Source: Bacteriovoracaceae bacterium
Lineage (GTDB): Bacteria; Bdellovibrionota; Bacteriovoracia; Bacteriovoracales; Bacteriovoracaceae
DNA: 46,102 nucleotides
Assembly: GCA_023701435.1 (NCBI GenBank)
Contig: JAMPXB010000027.1
Coordinates: 1 to 46,102 of the forward strand
Direction: 5' to 3'
The position numbers were made by a program, and so were the translations under genes. Below the pieces are notes generated by a model. That model was given only the letters and a program-made list of their open reading frames with translations. It was not told where the DNA came from and did not search any database. This document shows positions 15,165-22,557 of this stretch, in pieces; position 1 is the stretch's first letter; each line of letters begins with the position of its first letter.

Positions 15165-16154
15165 ATGATTTTAGTAACTGGTGCCGCTGGTTTTATCGGC
15201 AGTGTAATTGTTAAGCAATTAAATGATAAGGGCCACGAGGACATAATCCTTTGTGATCATTTTGAAAGTGGGGATAAATGGAAAAATCTCCGTGGTCTCA
15301 AATACGATTCCTTTGTGCAGGTAGAGAAACTTTTTGATCATCCGATCTGGAAGAAACCAGCAGGGCTTAAGGCCATTTATCATATGGGGGCTTGCTCAGA
15401 TACCACTGAGCTGGACATGGATTTCTTGTACGAGAACAACACCCAGTACACCAATCAACTTTTAACTCTGGCCACTCAAAAAAATATCCCGATAGTTTAC
15501 GCTTCCAGTGCTGCTACTTATGGGGCAGGGGAACAGGGATATGTGGATGATCATAAAGGCATTCCTGCCCTTAAACCGCTTAATAAGTATGGTTACTCTA
15601 AGCAGCTTTCAGATGAGTGGATTTTAAAGCAGAAAAAGAAACCAAAGGTGTGGTTTGGAGTTAAGTTCTTCAACGTCTTTGGGCCTAATGAATACCATAA
15701 AGGCAAAATGAGCTCAGTGGTCTATCAGTCCTTCAATCAAATCCGTGATGTGGGTGAAGTAAAACTCTTTAAATCTCATCGTCCTGATTACAAGGACGGA
15801 GAGCAGCTACGTGATTTCGTTTACGTCAAAGACGTGGTGAGGGCGATGATTGAACTCATCGAGGCCGGTAAAAAGAAGCCGACTCTCTCTGGGATCTATA
15901 ATTTAGGAACAGGGGAAGCGAGAAGCTTTCATGACTTGGTGAAGGCCACTTTCACTTCAATGGACCTTAAACCCAGGATTCATTTTATCGATATGCCGCT
16001 TGAGCTCCGTAATCAATATCAGTACTACACTCAGGCCGAAATGGGGAAATTGAAGAAGGCCCTGCCTAAGTTCAAATTCATGAAGCTAGAAGATGCTGTG
16101 AATGACTATGTCCGGAATCATCTGGGACAAGCAGAACAATATTTGAGTAAATAA
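15165..16154 (+). CDS. hldD: ADP-L-glycero-D-manno-heptose-6-epimerase
   Basis: Makes ADP-L-glycero-beta-D-manno-heptose for the lipopolysaccharide inner core. The 329 residues begin with the NADP Rossmann motif Thr-Gly-Ala-Ala-Gly-Phe-Ile-Gly. Further on are His-Met-Gly-Ala-Cys-Ser-Asp-Thr-Thr, Tyr-Ala-Ser-Ser-Ala-Ala-Thr-Tyr-Gly, Tyr-Gly-Tyr-Ser-Lys (catalytic Tyr-x3-Lys) and Phe-Phe-Asn-Val-Phe-Gly-Pro-Asn-Glu-Tyr-His-Lys, all diagnostic for HldD/RfaD. ATG 15165 is preferred over the open frame back to 15105 because GAGGA lies 5 nt before it and the fold begins there. The stop overlaps the next gene by 1 nt. Confidence 0.95.
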   Translation: MILVTGAAGFIGSVIVKQLNDKGHEDIILCDHFESGDKWKNLRGLKYDSFVQVEKLFDHPIWKKPAGLKAIYHMGACSDTTELDMDFLYENNTQYTNQLLTLATQKNIPIVYASSAATYGAGEQGYVDDHKGIPALKPLNKYGYSKQLSDEWILKQKKKPKVWFGVKFFNVFGPNEYHKGKMSSVVYQSFNQIRDVGEVKLFKSHRPDYKDGEQLRDFVYVKDVVRAMIELIEAGKKKPTLSGIYNLGTGEARSFHDLVKATFTSMDLKPRIHFIDMPLELRNQYQYYTQAEMGKLKKALPKFKFMKLEDAVNDYVRNHLGQAEQYLSK

Positions 16155-16585
16155 TGAAAAAGAAAATTGATGGCCTAAAACAAGCAGTTGAAATGCTCCA
16201 GGGTCTGGATCTGGCGGCCCAGCAGTCTTTGATTGCAGAGATTGCCCGCAGAGACCCGGAGATGGCCATCAAGTTAAAACAGAACCTCGTCACCTTTGAT
16301 GATCTTCAATATCTCACCGTCTCCATGATGAAGCGGCTTCTACAGGAAATTGATCTGGATGTCCTGGGACTGGCACTTCGTGGGGCGAACAAAGATCTTT
16401 CCGCACATCTTTTGAATATGTTTTCTACTAACATGCGCAGAGATGTAGAAGATATTTTGAAAGGCAAACCGCGCCCCTTGTCTGATGTATTGGATGCTCA
16501 AAAAAAGATCATGGATGTAGTCCATCGACTCAGAGAAAAAGGAGAGATCATTCTTTCCAAGGATAAATCCGAAAAATACGTCTGA
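16154..16585 (+). CDS. FliG C-terminal-domain-like orphan protein (143 aa)
   Basis: Residues 45-140 resemble the FliG C-terminal (torque-helix) domain: Phe-Asp-Asp-Leu-Gln-Tyr-Leu near 48, Leu-Leu-Gln-Glu-Ile-Asp near 63, Leu-Ala-Leu-Arg-Gly-Ala near 73, Met-Arg-Arg-Asp near 93, and Val-Leu-Asp-Ala-Gln-Lys-Lys-Ile near 113, ending Lys-Gly-Glu-Ile-Ile. The charged helix residues of FliG are partly kept. The FliG N and middle domains, including the EHPQT motif, are absent, so this is less than half of a normal FliG (about 330). It is coupled to hldD (TAATG), not to flagellar genes. It may act as a FliG-like adaptor in another machine; that role is inferred. Confidence 0.65.
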   Translation: MKKKIDGLKQAVEMLQGLDLAAQQSLIAEIARRDPEMAIKLKQNLVTFDDLQYLTVSMMKRLLQEIDLDVLGLALRGANKDLSAHLLNMFSTNMRRDVEDILKGKPRPLSDVLDAQKKIMDVVHRLREKGEIILSKDKSEKYV

Positions 16586-16722
16586 TCATTATATTGCCAA
16601 GGGTCTTAGTGACTCCAAGCATGGAGCTAAATTGGCCTCAGTTCACGTCTAAAATGCCCCTGTGATAAAGTAAACCATTCTGACATTCTTCTGTAAGTTC
16701 CTAGAATTATACGTTTTATTGT

Positions 16723-16738
16723 TGGCACGATTCCTGCT
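16723..16738 (+). promoter_or_regulatory. sigma-54 (RpoN)-type promoter
   Basis: TGGCACG-ATTC-CTGCT matches the sigma-54 consensus TGGCACG-N4-TTGCA at both the -24 GG and the -12 GC, with exactly 10 nt between them. It is 109 nt upstream of the DksA/TraR-like start. The presumed leader contains a hairpin, GTCCCTT (16744-16750) with AAGGGAC (16760-16766). No activator binding site was identified. Confidence 0.7.
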
Positions 16739-16846
16739 CAATGGTCCCTTGAGAGAACGAAGGGACACTTAAGGATGAGTGGCCTGGAAATGGACTTCAC
16801 CTTCGATCTCAAATGGACAAGAAGACTATCACTTAAGGAGAGCTTT

Positions 16847-17323
16847 ATGGAAAAAGCAACGATTGAGCACTTTAAAAATCTTTTTTTGGAAATCCTTTCT
16901 GAAGAAGAAGTTTTCGAAGGCAAGCTCTCACCAGTGAGTATGGAAGGAGACGAAGTAGATGTCGTCTCAGTTGAAAAAGAGAATCAAATGGATTTCCGCT
17001 TGAAGGCGCGAAATGCGATATACTTAAAGAAGGTGCGTAAATCTCTTCAAAAAATTGAAGATGGCTCCTTTGGAGAGTGTGAGGATTGTGGAGCAGAGAT
17101 TTCTTACAATCGCCTGCTCGCAAGACCAACCGCCGATCTTTGCATTCACTGTAAAGAAGTGCAGGAAAAAGAAGAGAATCAATTGGTGCATAAGAATCGT
17201 GACTCTCTGAAAACCGGCCGGGTTCTTCCTATTGAGCATCTGGAGAGGGGTTACAACAAAGATGAGACCGCAACCACAAATTTCCATGTGACACATATGG
17301 ATTACCAGGACATTGTTAGCTAA
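16847..17323 (+). CDS. TraR/DksA family zinc-finger protein
   Basis: A 158-residue protein of the DksA/TraR family, which bind the RNA polymerase secondary channel and tune transcription, often with ppGpp. The zinc finger is Cys-Glu-Asp-Cys, 17 residues, then Cys-Ile-His-Cys, as in DksA. A preceding helical part (Lys-Val-Arg-Lys-Ser-Leu-Gln-Lys-Ile-Glu-Asp-Gly-Ser-Phe-Gly) is the family signature. The start is ATG 16847 (AAGGAG 6 nt upstream); the frame opens at 16775 but lacks a site there. A 40-residue C-terminal tail after the finger is longer than usual. The sigma-54-type promoter upstream suggests conditional expression. Confidence 0.9.
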   Translation: MEKATIEHFKNLFLEILSEEEVFEGKLSPVSMEGDEVDVVSVEKENQMDFRLKARNAIYLKKVRKSLQKIEDGSFGECEDCGAEISYNRLLARPTADLCIHCKEVQEKEENQLVHKNRDSLKTGRVLPIEHLERGYNKDETATTNFHVTHMDYQDIVS

Positions 17324-17326
17324 GGA

Positions 17327-17368
17327 TTTAGTCCCCGCATCCCTCTTAAAAAGGATGTGGGGACTAAA
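17327..17368 (+). terminator. strong terminator-like hairpin after the DksA-like gene
   Basis: TTTAGTCCCCGCATCC (17327-17342) pairs with GGATGTGGGGACTAAA (17353-17368), a 16-bp stem with one G-U pair and a 10-nt loop, 4 nt after the stop. No U tract follows on the plus strand. Confidence 0.65.
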
Positions 17369-17409
17369 AATAGATGAGGTGCTCGGCTCTGCTACAGATG
17401 ATTCTATTT

Positions 17410-17960
17410 CCCGGTAATTTAATATTTACGGCTTCTTCTTAAAGAAGGTGAATTCGTATCTCTGATTGGAAAATCTGGTTCAGGGAAAAACCTTGATGGA
17501 TTCCGTGGAACTCCATCGCTTAAGAAATAGGGATAGCGGATTTATTTTTCAGTTTCATTATCTATTACCTGAACTATCGGCCCTGGATAATATTCTAATG
17601 CCAGCCCGTAAGGCAGATATGCTGGAAGAGAAAACTAAATTTGGTAAATTTCCTTTGGAATTATTCGGACTCAAGGACCGCATGAATCATCTGCCCCGGG
17701 AACTTTCTGGAGGGGAAGCCCAAAGAGTGTACCCGGGCCCTTATTATGGAGCCGAAGTTTTTATTTGCCGATGAGCCAACGGGTTCCTTGGATACTGCTA
17801 ATTCCGAGGCGATTTTTAATCTCTTTCAGAAAATAAAAAAGAACTAAAAACCACCATCATCATGGTGACCCATGATCCAGATCTAACCGGTGCCACCAGT
17901 CGGCAGATTCATTTGATTGATGGACAAATTGTTAGCGCGGATATTTACAATCGAAAATGA
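17410..17960 (+). pseudogene. LolD-like ABC transporter ATPase, decayed
   Basis: Pieces of an ABC ATPase of the LolD/MacB type can be read in three frames. The Walker A start is Leu-Ile-Gly-Lys-Ser-Gly-Ser-Gly-Lys (about 17461-17487). The Q-loop region is Phe-Ile-Phe-Gln-Phe-His-Tyr-Leu-Leu-Pro-Glu; the signature is Leu-Ser-Gly-Gly-Glu-Ala-Gln-Arg; Walker B is Phe-Ala-Asp-Glu-Pro-Thr-Gly-Ser; and the H-loop is Met-Val-Thr-His-Asp-Pro. The gene has lost the N-terminus, roughly 25-30 codons after Walker A, a few bases after Gln-Arg-Val (near 17730) and about one base near 17835. The longest intact stretch, 17466-17774, lacks Walker A and B together. No permease partner is adjacent. It is best read as a recent relic. 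Confidence 0.85.
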
Positions 17961-17966
17961 ATCTCC

Positions 17967-18260
17967 TTAATGGAGACGTCCGCGAGGCTCATCTTTACGA
18001 GGATGGTTAAAGGTGGCAGTGTCTGTATTCACATTGCCTTTTCCCTTATAGCCCGATCCCTTATAACCATAAACTTCCTTCGGAATTCCTTTCTTTTCAT
18101 TCTTAGTAAAAAACTTCTTATTTCTATTGGGAGTATCAACCCTTTCACTTTTGGCCCTTGGCCAGGTTTTATTTTCGGGAAGTCTGTTTAAAAAATTGCC
18201 TACTGATTGGAGCACGACTAGGAATTTTGATCTGATGTTATCTAAAACAGTTGATTTCAT
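17967..18260 (-). CDS. small basic hypothetical protein (97 aa)
   Basis: Not recognised. It is supported by a good ribosome site (GAGGTGAT) 5 nt before ATG 18260 and by a sensible composition. The N-terminal 30 residues are helical and mildly hydrophobic (Phe-Leu-Val-Val-Leu). The rest is strongly basic and rich in Lys, Gly, Asn and Thr, with a short Gly-Tyr-Lys-Gly repeat pair near 66-74. No cysteine and no clear membrane segment. It is antisense-free but lies next to the decayed ABC gene, in a small accessory pocket between better-known genes. It could be nucleic-acid binding given the charge; that is only a guess. Confidence 0.5.
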   Translation of the reverse strand: MKSTVLDNIRSKFLVVLQSVGNFLNRLPENKTWPRAKSERVDTPNRNKKFFTKNEKKGIPKEVYGYKGSGYKGKGNVNTDTATFNHPRKDEPRGRLH

Positions 18261-18429
18261 AAATCACCTCTCTTCCTCGTAAGGATACCAGAGTCGCCAG
18301 GGCCCGGGTAGGTGCTTGCGAATGATTTTAGTTCTTTCTATTTAAAGACTAACTCAGATGGGAATTACCATGCGAGCCGTCCGCTCCTTCTGTGACTTTG
18401 TCATAATAGAGGAGTCACAGGAGGACGGA

Positions 18430-19092
18430 ATGTATAAGGAGATTGAAATTGCCGATGGTGAAATCACTTTAGGAGGTCATCTGTCCTCTGACAGGTTCGT
18501 CAAAGGCTGGGTTATCTTTGCTCATGGAAGCGGTAGCTCTCGTAAGAGTCCTCGTAATAATTGGGTGGCCCGAGAATTGAACCAACACGGTTTGGGGACT
18601 TTTCTTTTTGATCTCTTAACTCCGGAAGAAGATTTTACTTACCGTAATCGATTCAATATTCCTCTCCTGGCCAGACGTTTGCTGATTGCTACGCAGTGGT
18701 TAGTAAAGAGTGACTATTACCATCATGAACCGCTGGCCTATTATGGGGCGAGTACTGGTGCCGCTGCCGCTTTAATGGCCGCGGCCAAAGCCGACAAGAA
18801 GTGGCCTTTATTTACTGTTATTAGTCGGGGAGGAAGACCAGATCTAGCGGAGAATCTGAATCTTAGTCAATTAACGATACCTGTTTTATTGATTGTGGGA
18901 AGTCTTGATCATGAAGTCATTAAGTTGAATGAAAAGGCCCAAGAGCAGCTTCGCAATGTTCAATTGACTCTGGTGCCGGGAGCGACCCACCTGTTTGAAG
19001 AACCAGGGGCCCTGCAGGAAGTGGTGGACCTTTCCAGGCAGTGGCTGGAAAGACAAATAGGAGGGACTCAGAGTGAGTCCCTCCAGAATTAA
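18430..19092 (+). CDS. alpha/beta hydrolase (dienelactone-hydrolase-like)
   Basis: A cytoplasmic alpha/beta hydrolase of 220 residues. His-Gly-Ser-Gly-Ser-Ser (the oxyanion region) is near 36, the nucleophile elbow Gly-Ala-Ser-Thr-Gly-Ala is near 108, an acidic residue sits in Gly-Ser-Leu-Asp-His, and the catalytic His in Gly-Ala-Thr-His-Leu-Phe. The start at ATG 18430 is set by a very strong AGGAGGA just upstream; the frame opens earlier at 18358 without such a site. Substrate is unknown. The last 11 codons also encode a hairpin that could end htpG transcripts coming the other way. Convergent with htpG, stop codons touching. Confidence 0.85.
   Translation: MYKEIEIADGEITLGGHLSSDRFVKGWVIFAHGSGSSRKSPRNNWVARELNQHGLGTFLFDLLTPEEDFTYRNRFNIPLLARRLLIATQWLVKSDYYHHEPLAYYGASTGAAAALMAAAKADKKWPLFTVISRGGRPDLAENLNLSQLTIPVLLIVGSLDHEVIKLNEKAQEQLRNVQLTLVPGATHLFEEPGALQEVVDLSRQWLERQIGGTQSESLQN
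19060..19084 (-). terminator. terminator for htpG, inside the hydrolase 3' end
   Basis: GGAGGGACTCA (19060-19070) and TGAGTCCCTCC (19074-19084) form a perfect 11-bp stem with a 3-nt loop. On the minus strand it lies 8 nt after the htpG stop and is followed by a T-rich stretch (TATTTGTCTTTCC). The same bases code for the C-terminus of the convergent hydrolase. Confidence 0.7.
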
Positions 19093-20946
19093 TTAGACGA
19101 TATATTGAGAAAGTTCCTGAACCAGAGCTTGAGATCGGTTTACAAATTTCTCTTTTTCTTCGGAAGTTAACCCCTCCGAAGAAAGGCTTGCGAGGTCAGA
19201 AACATGATGACAGATTTTTTCTGCTAACTCTTTCTTCTCACCTTTTTCCCAAATTTTAAGGGCGTTCTGAATCAGTACATTGCGCGGATTAACGACCAAT
19301 GTTTTTTTGATTGGCATACTGAAGGCCGACTGACCCATGGATTTGGTCATCTGTTGAAAGCGCTTCATATTTTCATCAATTTTAAAGTAAGCACTGGAAG
19401 AAGCGTTCTTGAGGTTCTTCACGTCCACATCAAGCTTCGCCTCCATGTCTTTGTTGTCACCAACCAGAACTTGCTTGAAAAAATCTTTAACCTTGATGTC
19501 GTCAGCACTGGTCTGGGCCGTGTCCAGAAGGTTTTCAACCTCTGTATCAATGGCCGAAAACTTAAAGCTTTGCTCACCGAGTTTTTTCATTTCAGAGTGC
19601 TGCATGAAATGGGGATCAATGTATTGATCTGTTTCCAGCACCTGGATGCCTTCGGCAAGGAGCTGTTTACGAAGAGACTCATCACTGAGGTTTTTCTCAA
19701 AGTAGACATACTTGTCTTTAAGCTTCTCTTTATAGGCTTCAGGAATTGATGCCTGATAATCTTCCAGAGTTACAAGTTTTCCCTCAGTGTTTTTGAAGAG
19801 CACGAACTTTCTCATGACTTCATCAAACTTCTCATCCTGCATACATCCGTACTTCACAAAAAGACCAATGTCTTCCCAAACCTTCTCATAACGTTCTCGG
19901 TCAGTGTTGAAGAGCTTCTTTAAAGACTCGGATACTTTTTTGATGATGTAGTTGGAGATCTTTCTGATGTTTGGATCACCCTGTAGGGCCGAGCGTGAAA
20001 CGTTCAGAGGGATATCAACAGAATCAATAGCGCCCTTTAAAAGCCCAAGGAAGTCTGGCACAACATTTTTGACGTTGTCGGAAACAAAGACCTGCTTGGA
20101 ATAGAGCTTAATGCCGTTTTCCTGAATAGGTTTATTTGGATTGAGCTTAGGAAAGAAAAGCACACCTTGAAGAGTGAAGGGATGATCCACATTGAGATGC
20201 AACCAGAACAGAGGCTCCTGTTCCATTGGAAACATCTTTTGGTAGAACTCTTTATAATCTTCATCTTTGAGAGTGGTCGGATCTTTTTTCCATAGAGGAG
20301 TTGTTTCGTTAATTTGCTCTTCTCCCAAAGTAATCGGATAAGGCATGAAGTCGCAATAACGATTAAGTGTTTCCTTTAACTTCCAGTTATCCAGGAACTC
20401 TTCACCATCGGCTCCAATGAAAAGAGTGATCTTAGTACCAACATCTTCTCTGGCTGATTCAGAGAATTCATAATCCGTATCACCATGGCAAGTCCACTTG
20501 GTCGGAACCGAGCCTGGAACCATAGAGAGGGATTCGACTTCAACTTTTTCTGCCACCATGAAGGCCGAGTAAAAGCCCAGACCAAATTTTCCGATGATTT
20601 CATCCTTGGTGCTGGTGTTGCCCATGGCCTTCATCTTCTGAACAAATTCTTCAGCGCCGGAGAAGGCGAGCTGAGCGATATATTTTTCAACTTCGCTTTC
20701 ATTCATCCCCAAGCCGTTATCGGTAATAGTGATGGTTTTAGCTTCTTTATTCAGGTCAATCTGAACCTTGCCGGCCGGCATTTCATGGCCTTGAGAACGG
20801 GCCAAAGTGTGTCTTTTGGTGATCGCGTCACAAGCGTTGGAGACCAATTCGCGAATAAAAATGTCATGCTCTGAGTAAAGCCATTTCTTAATAATGGGGA
20901 AAATGTCATTAGTCTTAACTGAAATTGAACCTTTACGGGTAGTCAT
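19093..20946 (-). CDS. htpG: molecular chaperone HtpG (Hsp90)
   Basis: ATP-dependent Hsp90 chaperone, cytoplasmic. The 617-residue length is normal. The GHKL ATPase motifs are present: Glu-Leu-Val-Ser-Asn-Ala-Cys-Asp-Ala (33-41), Ile-Thr-Asp-Asn-Gly-Leu-Gly-Met and Gly-x-Phe-Gly-Leu-Gly-Phe-Tyr-Ser-Ala-Phe-Met-Val. The middle domain has Leu-Asn-Val-Ser-Arg with the catalytic Arg. ATG 20946 has AGGAGGA 5 nt upstream. Single-gene unit ending at the hairpin 19060-19084. Confidence 0.98.
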   Translation of the reverse strand: MTTRKGSISVKTNDIFPIIKKWLYSEHDIFIRELVSNACDAITKRHTLARSQGHEMPAGKVQIDLNKEAKTITITDNGLGMNESEVEKYIAQLAFSGAEEFVQKMKAMGNTSTKDEIIGKFGLGFYSAFMVAEKVEVESLSMVPGSVPTKWTCHGDTDYEFSESAREDVGTKITLFIGADGEEFLDNWKLKETLNRYCDFMPYPITLGEEQINETTPLWKKDPTTLKDEDYKEFYQKMFPMEQEPLFWLHLNVDHPFTLQGVLFFPKLNPNKPIQENGIKLYSKQVFVSDNVKNVVPDFLGLLKGAIDSVDIPLNVSRSALQGDPNIRKISNYIIKKVSESLKKLFNTDRERYEKVWEDIGLFVKYGCMQDEKFDEVMRKFVLFKNTEGKLVTLEDYQASIPEAYKEKLKDKYVYFEKNLSDESLRKQLLAEGIQVLETDQYIDPHFMQHSEMKKLGEQSFKFSAIDTEVENLLDTAQTSADDIKVKDFFKQVLVGDNKDMEAKLDVDVKNLKNASSSAYFKIDENMKRFQQMTKSMGQSAFSMPIKKTLVVNPRNVLIQNALKIWEKGEKKELAEKICHHVSDLASLSSEGLTSEEKEKFVNRSQALVQELSQYIV

Positions 20947-21055
20947 GCTTCCTCCTAAAAACTGGGGTCAAATTGTCTATCTTGTCATTTAGCGTAATAA
21001 TCCATACAAAAGATGGGTTCCAATGTTTAAACGTCAAGGGTAGTTATAAAATTTT

Positions 21056-21580
21056 ATGTCTAATGAAATCATGCCTCTCTACATCCTCGCCACCGGTGGG
21101 ACAATTGAAAAAATATATGACGAATTTGAAGGGTCACTTCAGAATCGCGATACCATCGTAAAGAATAAAATACTGCAGAAACTGCGCCTGCCTTATACTG
21201 AGATTACCGTTAAGCAGATCATGTCGAAAGACTCGCTCTACATGGACAACGAGGATCGGAACTTTATCCTGAACTCCATAAAGGCCCACGAAAAAGGCAA
21301 ACATCCGATCGTCATTCTGCATGGAACAGATACCATGGATTTGACGGCAAAATATTGTTTTGAAAACTATCCTGATATTACTGTCCCGGTCGTTTTCACT
21401 GGGGCGATGAAGCCACTTGGTTTTGATGATTCGGATGCTGCTCAGAATGTGATTGAGGCGATCTTTGCAGCGCGGATTCTTAGTCCCGGCTATTATGTTA
21501 CTTTCCATGGAAAATTATTTGTTGTTCCAAAATTCAGAAAAAATAAACTTAAAGGCACCTTCGAGGAGATCGAACTATGA
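21056..21580 (+). CDS. single-domain asparaginase-like protein (174 aa)
   Basis: Only the N-terminal domain of type I/II L-asparaginases is present (full enzymes are about 330). The catalytic residues of that domain are all kept: Ala-Thr-Gly-Gly-Thr16-Ile, Asp-Ser60, His-Gly-Thr91-Asp92-Thr and Gly-Ala-Met-Lys119-Pro. The C-terminal domain, which helps build the dimer-of-dimers, is missing, and the frame ends cleanly with an ATGA overlap into the next gene, so this is not a frameshift fragment. It is most likely a stable one-domain family whose activity (Asn, Gln or other amides) is unproven. It has no signal peptide. Promoter would lie in the 109 nt divergent from htpG. Confidence 0.85.
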   Translation: MSNEIMPLYILATGGTIEKIYDEFEGSLQNRDTIVKNKILQKLRLPYTEITVKQIMSKDSLYMDNEDRNFILNSIKAHEKGKHPIVILHGTDTMDLTAKYCFENYPDITVPVVFTGAMKPLGFDDSDAAQNVIEAIFAARILSPGYYVTFHGKLFVVPKFRKNKLKGTFEEIEL

Positions 21581-22407
21581 AGACTCTGATACTCGCGATG
21601 ACTCTTTTTTCAGTCAATGCTTTTGCATGGGGCCCGACTGGTCACAGAACGGTTGGTCTGGTCGCTGAAAGATTTCTGAATACCGATACATTAATTAAGG
21701 TCTTCGAGATTCTCGACAACCAAACCATGGCACGGGTCTCTACCTGGCCAGATGAAGTTAAATCAGAACCTGCAACATACTCTCATACTTACAATTGGCA
21801 CTATACTGATTGGTCTGATGCTTCCCATGACCATGACGAAACGATCTCTTCGGGCAAACTTATTGGGGCCATCAATGAGCAGGTTTCAGTTTTAAAGGAT
21901 GCAAAAGCCTCCAAAGATAAAAAAGCCTTTGCTCTAAAATTTCTGATCCATTTAATTGGTGACGTGCATATGCCTCTTCATGTGGGTAATGGACTGGATC
22001 GGGGAGGAAACGCCTGTAAGGTGCTTTTCCATAACCAAGCGACTAATCTTCATGCGCTCTGGGACGAGGGGATGATCAACTTCACCGGTCTAAGTTTTAC
22101 AGAACTGACTTCATTTATCATGCAGGGGAAAAGCAGAGAGCAGATCTTGGGCTGGAAAAGCGGAACTGTTTTAGATTGGGCCTTGGAATCAAAGAAATTG
22201 CGCTCGCTAGTTTATCCCGCCGAGGTTAGTCAAAGATCAGAACCCCTGTCAGTTAAGCAGTATTGCCGAACTGATATCACTGTCGCCCAGGAAGACATGC
22301 CTAAACTTAGTTATGAATACAGTTATAAATTCGTGCCGGTTCTTGAGCAGCGACTATTCCAGGCGGGCCTTCGTCTGGCCATGGTGTTAAACGAAGCTTT
22401 GAAGTAA
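21577..22407 (+). CDS. S1/P1-type nuclease, secreted
   Basis: A zinc-dependent nuclease of the S1/P1 family, acting on single-stranded DNA and RNA. A signal peptide precedes Ala-Phe-Ala, so cleavage would leave Trp18 as the first residue of the mature enzyme, as required because the N-terminal Trp binds zinc. Gly-His23-Arg, an Asp in Trp-Pro-Asp, His-Tyr-Thr-Asp, His-Leu-Ile-Gly-Asp-Val-His-Met-Pro-Leu-His and Leu-His-Ala-Leu-Trp-Asp supply the other zinc ligands. The 276-residue length fits. In a predator it could help digest prey nucleic acids. It overlaps the asparaginase-like gene by 4 nt. Confidence 0.93.
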   Translation: MKTLILAMTLFSVNAFAWGPTGHRTVGLVAERFLNTDTLIKVFEILDNQTMARVSTWPDEVKSEPATYSHTYNWHYTDWSDASHDHDETISSGKLIGAINEQVSVLKDAKASKDKKAFALKFLIHLIGDVHMPLHVGNGLDRGGNACKVLFHNQATNLHALWDEGMINFTGLSFTELTSFIMQGKSREQILGWKSGTVLDWALESKKLRSLVYPAEVSQRSEPLSVKQYCRTDITVAQEDMPKLSYEYSYKFVPVLEQRLFQAGLRLAMVLNEALK

Positions 22408-22409
22408 GG

Positions 22410-22433
22410 TTGAGCCTCTGGAAAGAGGCTCAA
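22410..22433 (+). terminator. terminator-like hairpin after the S1/P1 nuclease gene
   Basis: TTGAGCCTCT (22410-22419) and AGAGGCTCAA (22424-22433) form a perfect 10-bp stem with a GGAA tetraloop, 2 nt after the stop. No U tract follows. Confidence 0.6.
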
Positions 22434-22557
22434 GGCCAAACCGATTATTTTGAGCTGGACTTATAACTTACTGAAAAGAGAAGGTAAGTCCCCTTGGTTC
22501 CCCCCGGAAATCTTTTCTCCCTTATAATAAATTTATAGATTTGAGTAATAAGGACCG

